A stretch of 64,000 bases of DNA. It comes from an uncultured Pseudomonadota bacterium (GTDB lineage: Bacteria; Pseudomonadota; Gammaproteobacteria; Burkholderiales; SG8-39). Below are positions 60,231 through 64,000 of the stretch, in pieces; within the stretch, counting starts at the first letter, position 1, and every line of letters begins with the position of its first letter. The notes beneath the pieces were generated by a model. That model was given only the letters and a program-made list of their open reading frames with translations. It was not told the origin of the DNA and did not search any database. The translations under genes were made by a program, and so were the position numbers. The stretch is from NCBI GenBank assembly GCA_903834835.1, contig CAILKO010000057.1, positions 62,001-126,000 on the forward strand, in the 5' to 3' direction.

Positions 60231-61229
60231 ATGTCTATGAGCAATTTCTGTAGTCGTTTAGTCGCCGGTATTCTGGTAGCACAACCGATTCTTTTCCATG
60301 CGCCCGGGGTGCTCGCGCAAACCGCGCAAACCTATCCCTCCGGTCCGGTCAAGCTGGTCACGCCAACGGCGTCGGGCGGCGTAACCGATCTGCTGGCCCG
60401 CGTAACCGCGGGAGAACTCAGCAAACGTCTGGGTGTTGCTGTCTCCGTAGAAAATCGGCCCGGAGGCTCCAGCTCCAACAAGATCGGAATGGCAGCCGTG
60501 ATTGCGGCGCCCCCGGACGGCTACACGCTCCTGTTCGGGACGTCCGATGGGTTCGTCTATCCGACGATCACACCCTCGCCCTACGACACGGATCGCGACC
60601 TGCGGCCGATCATCAAGCACATCCGTGTTGAGGCAATACTCGCCGGGCAACCCAATCTCAAAGCCGCCAGTATCAAGGAGCTTGTCGCCTTGGCGAAGGC
60701 GAATCCGGGAAAGTTGTCGATCGCGAGCAATGGCATAGGAAGCTCAACGCATCTTTCCGGAGAGATGTTCAAGCTGGCTACCGGGACCAACATGCTTCAT
60801 GTGCCATACAAGGCCAGTGCACAGGCCTTTACGGACATGATCGGCGGTCGCCTCGATCTGGTGGTCACAGGATTCGCGCCCATTGCTCCGCATGTCAAGT
60901 CAGGCGTGAAAGTACTTGCCAGCTTTGGCGCAAAACGCAACCCGGCGTGGGTCGATGTTCCCACTATGCGCGAACTCGGGTATCCGGATCTGGTCGTCGA
61001 AACCTGGCAGGGGATTCTGGCACCGGCGGCGACACCCGAACCGATTGTTCTGCGACTTGCTCGCGATCTGGACGCAATAGCCCGTTCCAAGAACTTCGAG
61101 GAGCAAATGCTCAAGTTCGGCAGCGTCCCAGATGTGGAGGTTCTCGCCGAGTTCGCAAAGGCCATCAAGGATGAGCGGGCCAGATGGGCGCGCGTGGTGA
61201 AGGACGCGAATATTCAGCTTATCGAATAG
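60231..61229 (+). CDS. Bug/TctC-type periplasmic substrate-binding protein
   Basis: A 332-residue receptor. A signal peptide (LVAGILVAQPILFHAPGVLAQ) is followed by YPSGPVKLVTPTASGGVTDLL, VENRPGGSSSNKIGMAAV and APPDGYTLLFG. The ATG at 60231 follows AAAGGGG. It is the third protein of this family in the window and is less similar to the other two than they are to each other in the signal region. It stands alone between the broken Gfo/Idh gene and the fimbrial locus. Confidence 0.89.
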   Translation: MSMSNFCSRLVAGILVAQPILFHAPGVLAQTAQTYPSGPVKLVTPTASGGVTDLLARVTAGELSKRLGVAVSVENRPGGSSSNKIGMAAVIAAPPDGYTLLFGTSDGFVYPTITPSPYDTDRDLRPIIKHIRVEAILAGQPNLKAASIKELVALAKANPGKLSIASNGIGSSTHLSGEMFKLATGTNMLHVPYKASAQAFTDMIGGRLDLVVTGFAPIAPHVKSGVKVLASFGAKRNPAWVDVPTMRELGYPDLVVETWQGILAPAATPEPIVLRLARDLDAIARSKNFEEQMLKFGSVPDVEVLAEFAKAIKDERARWARVVKDANIQLIE

Positions 61230-61371
61230 AGCGCTACGCGCTTGTCCCAAGCCGTGTGTGCAGCGGTCTCGATCATTAGCGCCAATCAGATGAGCCAAGG
61301 AGAAGGCGAAGCGTTGCCTGATAGAAGGTCTGGACAACCCCGCCCGCCTCAGCACTGACGGGGTAACCATC

Positions 61372-61500
61372 ATGCAGCGCGGCGCGCCGCAGCACAACAC
61401 GACGCGCGAGCTGAATTACCGGTTCACGTTTCGGGTGGGCGTGCAGCCGGGGAGCTATCAGTGCCCATTGCTGTTGAGGGGCGCGTGCTTCAGCCGGTGA
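61372..61500 (+). pseudogene. Possible gene remnant, C-terminal end of an unidentified protein
   Basis: An in-frame stretch reads GLDNPARLSTDGVTIMQRG from about 61330, then TRELNYRFTFRVGVQPGSYQ and a stop at 61500. The composition and codon pattern look like real coding sequence of a beta-rich surface protein, but only some 55 residues exist and no start region is present. I do not recognise the family. The rest of 61230-61519 shows nothing else. Confidence 0.35.
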
Positions 61501-61519
61501 AAGAGCGTCGGCCTGGCGC

Positions 61520-62035
61520 TCAGAAGGTCACGGTTGCAATAATGCTGTCGACGTAATTGCCGACGGCCGCATCCTGCCCGGCGGGAATCTGGCCAAACAC
61601 GTTCAGGGTCGTCGTGCGGTTCCCGGTGGCCGCCATGTTGCTGCTGCCGCCGCTGCCGTCGCCCCAGATAATGGTTCGCGCTGTGTTGGTGTAAAGATTG
61701 TAATTCAACTCGTTTGCGCCGCTGGTCATTACCCGCTTAGCGTAGCTGTTGCTCTGCCCCGCGCTTAGTCCTACGGTAAAAGATCCATTACCACCCAGGC
61801 AGCGTATGCCCAGGCCGCCGACGCCATTGGTCGCGATCGTTGCGAAAACAGTGTAGGGACCGAAGATGACCGAAGTTACGCTGCTGAACGAACAGGCAGG
61901 CGCGGCCAGCGCGGTTTGCGACACGAGACCAGCCCACGCGGCGATTGCACCGAGCAGCATCAATCGCGCGGTGCGCCACATGCGCGTTCCGGCACCGCCC
62001 GAGACTATCGCAACGCGGCGGTCCAGGCGTATCAC
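61520..62035 (-). CDS. Spore coat U (SCPU) domain fimbrial subunit
   Basis: A 171-residue exported protein. A signal peptide (LMLLGAIAAWAGLVSQTALA) ends before APACSF, the usual N-terminus of a mature SCPU pilin, and a second Cys is in IRCLGG. The Ser, Thr and Gly-rich beta-sandwich runs to IPAGQDAAVGNYVDSIIATVTF. Such subunits make Csu-type archaic chaperone-usher fimbriae. Its GTG start overlaps the usher stop by 4 bases (GTGA), so the two are translationally coupled. It may be a tip or minor subunit. Confidence 0.87.
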   Translation of the reverse strand: MIRLDRRVAIVSGGAGTRMWRTARLMLLGAIAAWAGLVSQTALAAPACSFSSVTSVIFGPYTVFATIATNGVGGLGIRCLGGNGSFTVGLSAGQSNSYAKRVMTSGANELNYNLYTNTARTIIWGDGSGGSSNMAATGNRTTTLNVFGQIPAGQDAAVGNYVDSIIATVTF

Positions 62036-64000
62036 GGCTTAACTCCTTTGCAAATGAAAACGCCGAGATCCGGCAAAGGTTCTTTGCTCGCAACGAAGGG
62101 AACATCGAATTCGCAGCTCTGGCCGAGCCAGGTCGCGCGCAGCCGATTGTCCGGCTCGAGCCCCACCACATAGACCTCGCCTCCGTAGCCGACGGCATAG
62201 GCCGCCTCTTCCCCGGCGATCTGCACCCATGCGCCGCTCGGCAGGGGCTTGCCGTCTTCGAGTTGGACGGTGAGCGTCGCGCCGCGCGAGTGTTTGATCG
62301 GGAAGGTCGCGTCGACGCCGCTGCGCAGATACGGGATCACGACGAGCTTGAGTGTCCCGATTTCCGCATCCATGGGTACGTCGCGCTGATCGACGGAAAT
62401 CACGTTCTGGTCATAGGCGCGCAGCCGAGGGATAAGCGCATTACCCCTGGAATCGGTGCGTCCCGCCGGCTGATTGGAGGTGAGAATGCGCACGTTGGGG
62501 TAGTCGGGAATGCGCACAACGGCGAAACTCTGGTCGATGCGGCGGCTCAGGAACGCATCGCCGCCGAGCACCGCCACGCCACCGGATGCTTCCAGGCGCG
62601 TGGTCGTGGCGCCCGCCGACTGCGCCGCAGCGGCTGTATAAGTGCCGAAGTTGTTCTGCAGCGTGTAAGTACCTTCCCTGAAGCCGTCTTCCCGCGCCAG
62701 CAATCTGTAGCCATAGCCTTCGCCCATCGGGACATTGCGCTGCAGCGTGGCGGCGAAGTCGTGGCTGTTGCCGGAGCTGCCGGCGCGGACCCACTGCGTA
62801 CTGAGGCTGGCGTAGGTGGATGCACCCAGGGGAGTGCTCAGCGTGGCGTATATCGTGGTGCTCGGCCCGCCAACCATGCTGCGCAGCGCCGACACGTTGA
62901 AAAAACCCATGCTGCCGAGGGCGACACTGTAACTCAGGGTGGCGACGCGCGCGTCGGCCTGGTCGCGGCTGTGCTGGTTGACATAGGCAATGCCGATCGA
63001 GCCGGCGGCGCCCGCGGCGTAGCTCGCGGTGACGCTGCTCAGCTGGATCGGCGGCCGTTGCTGCGGCAGCATTCCGGCCTGGGTGAAGCCGCTGCTGGTC
63101 CATTGGGTACGGGCGCCGAAGCTCCACGGCCGCGCCTGGCGCTCGATGCCGAGCAACGCCAGCGCACCGTTGCCGGCACCGCTGTGGCTGGCGGCAAGGT
63201 AGCTGCTGATGGTGCCGATTCGAGGCATCAGGTACTCACCACCTGCGCCGGCGGCCGCGTGGTCTTGCAGCGCTTCGGCGTGCACTTCACCGGTGAAGCG
63301 CTCGCTCAGGCCGCGGCGGTATGTGCCGGTGGCAAGCCAGCCGTGATAGTCGTTGCTATGGATGCCGAAGTTCTCGCGCACCATGCCGAGCTCGTAGGAA
63401 AAATCTTCCAGGCCTTGACGCAGCAGCGCCTGGCTGGCGTAGAACGGCCGGGTGATCAGCTGCTCGCGCCCGAACAGATCCCGCACCACCAGCTGCACTT
63501 CGCCCGTGCCGGTGACGGCAGGCAGATTGTTGATCGCGAACGGTCCCGGTGGCACGCTCTGGCGCGATACCAGCGCGTTGTTGACGAACACGTCCACGGT
63601 CGAAGGCAATACAGCGTGGCCGGTAGCGCTCTGCGCCGGAAACGGGACGAAGCCCGGTTGCGTGCCGAAGTTGGTGCCGTACTGGATGCCGCCGAAGCGG
63701 AGCGACCGGCCCCAGGCGCCCGGGCGGTTGACGGCGTCGCCCAGGTTAAGGCTTTGCAGTTTTGCCGGAGTGTCGATAGTCCAGGTGGTGTCGAGCCGCG
63801 TCAGGCCCGGATGGGCGCCAAGGTTCTGCGCCAGCACATTGGCGGTGCCGGTGCCGAAGCGATTGAAATAGCCGAGTTCGAACTGTCCGGCGCGTTGCGT
63901 CGAATCCGGCGTATGCGTGGCAAACAGATCGTAGTTGAAGAATCCTCCGGGGCCGGACCGGGTTGGCGTCGGAATCCTTGGCGCGAGCGCATCGCGGCTG
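62032..64000 (-). CDS. Fimbrial outer-membrane usher (archaic/Csu type), 5' end outside window
   Basis: The frame is open to the right edge and 655 residues are visible. It runs SGPGGFFNYDLFATHTP, FELGYFNRFGTGTANVLAQN, then GRSLRFGGIQYGTNFGTQPG, the plug-type domain around VDVFVNNALVSRQSVPPGPF, and the C-terminal part with GATLTVQLEDGKPLPSGAWV and GYGGEVYVVGLEP. The Cys pair (QSCEFDVPF and FICKGVKP) is typical of ushers. It exports and assembles the SCPU subunits. A chaperone gene should lie beyond the right end. Confidence 0.9.
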   Translation of the reverse strand, partial: SRDALAPRIPTPTRSGPGGFFNYDLFATHTPDSTQRAGQFELGYFNRFGTGTANVLAQNLGAHPGLTRLDTTWTIDTPAKLQSLNLGDAVNRPGAWGRSLRFGGIQYGTNFGTQPGFVPFPAQSATGHAVLPSTVDVFVNNALVSRQSVPPGPFAINNLPAVTGTGEVQLVVRDLFGREQLITRPFYASQALLRQGLEDFSYELGMVRENFGIHSNDYHGWLATGTYRRGLSERFTGEVHAEALQDHAAAGAGGEYLMPRIGTISSYLAASHSGAGNGALALLGIERQARPWSFGARTQWTSSGFTQAGMLPQQRPPIQLSSVTASYAAGAAGSIGIAYVNQHSRDQADARVATLSYSVALGSMGFFNVSALRSMVGGPSTTIYATLSTPLGASTYASLSTQWVRAGSSGNSHDFAATLQRNVPMGEGYGYRLLAREDGFREGTYTLQNNFGTYTAAAAQSAGATTTRLEASGGVAVLGGDAFLSRRIDQSFAVVRIPDYPNVRILTSNQPAGRTDSRGNALIPRLRAYDQNVISVDQRDVPMDAEIGTLKLVVIPYLRSGVDATFPIKHSRGATLTVQLEDGKPLPSGAWVQIAGEEAAYAVGYGGEVYVVGLEPDNRLRATWLGQSCEFDVPFVASKEPLPDLGVFICKGVKP

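Noticed and set aside
1-64000. CRISPR arrays, tRNA, rRNA and intact insertion sequences
   Set aside because: No regularly spaced direct repeats, no cloverleaf-like tRNA sequence and no transposase frame were seen. A tRNAscan or IS search could still find short or degraded copies.

Overview
The window looks like chromosome from a high-GC, Gram-negative proteobacterium, most likely a betaproteobacterium of Burkholderiales type. The reasons are three Bug/TctC-type periplasmic receptors, an FdsGBA-D soluble NAD-linked formate dehydrogenase, a classical FNR regulator with TTGAC-N4-GTCAA boxes, a MacA-like adaptor, a periplasmic BON lipoprotein and a chaperone-usher fimbrial locus. No rRNA, tRNA, CRISPR array or intact insertion sequence was seen. 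Species cannot be assigned from the sequence alone.

Positions 1 to about 33,300 form a mosaic catabolic region. It holds three amidohydrolase-2-type hydrolases or decarboxylases, an N-acyl-D-amino-acid deacylase-like amidohydrolase, a Rieske ring-hydroxylating oxygenase with its own Rieske ferredoxin, an orphan CoxL-type molybdenum hydroxylase subunit, an enoyl-CoA hydratase, a CaiB-type CoA transferase, several SDR dehydrogenases, two luciferase-like (LLM) oxidoreductases, cupins, alpha/beta hydrolases, a ThDP enzyme, a RidA-like protein and two TctC receptors. Together they suggest uptake and stepwise breakdown of an organic acid, amide or aromatic substrate that I cannot name. Two divergent promoters carry striking palindromes: 14879-14898 in front of an orphan EutA-like gene, and 20506-20525 in front of an LLM-MarR-UreE-like operon. 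A compositionally different PhoD-like phosphatase gene sits at 29320-30624.

Positions 33,500-41,300 hold a PqqC-like enzyme, a degenerate SDR and the full fdsG-fdsB-fdsA-fdsD-fdhD formate dehydrogenase operon. A cupin gene on the other strand shares the terminator region with fdhD.

Positions 41,970-59,890 are the most interesting part: a stress and hypoxia island. It contains a formate/nitrite channel, BON and CsbD-like proteins, an ABC transmembrane half, a type II P-type ATPase, an hsp20-macA-permease-ATPase operon, a ribosome hibernation factor, an amino-acid dehydrogenase, UspA, a LOG-family protein, an FNR with its [4Fe-4S] cysteines, a REC-only response regulator, an Acg-like nitroreductase and a SulP-STAS-cyclic-nucleotide-domain transporter. 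Six FNR boxes lie in front of these genes. Three sit at exactly -41.5, -40.5 and -61.5 from an ATG that has no Shine-Dalgarno sequence, which predicts leaderless FNR-dependent mRNAs. Three others, read leftward, have -10 elements at class II spacing. The gene content strongly resembles the mycobacterial DosR dormancy regulon, but under FNR control.

A 20-bp palindrome, TAGTAAC-N6-GTTACTA, occurs four times (20506, 42843, 47760, 59941). Three copies sit at gene ends inside or at the edge of the stress island. The fourth is in the LLM-MarR promoter. The copy at 59941 shares about 50 bp with the one at 20506 and lies beside a truncated Gfo/Idh/MocA gene, so the right edge of the island is probably a rearrangement junction. 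Beyond it are a third TctC receptor (60231-61229), a gene remnant and an SCPU/usher fimbrial locus that runs off the right end.
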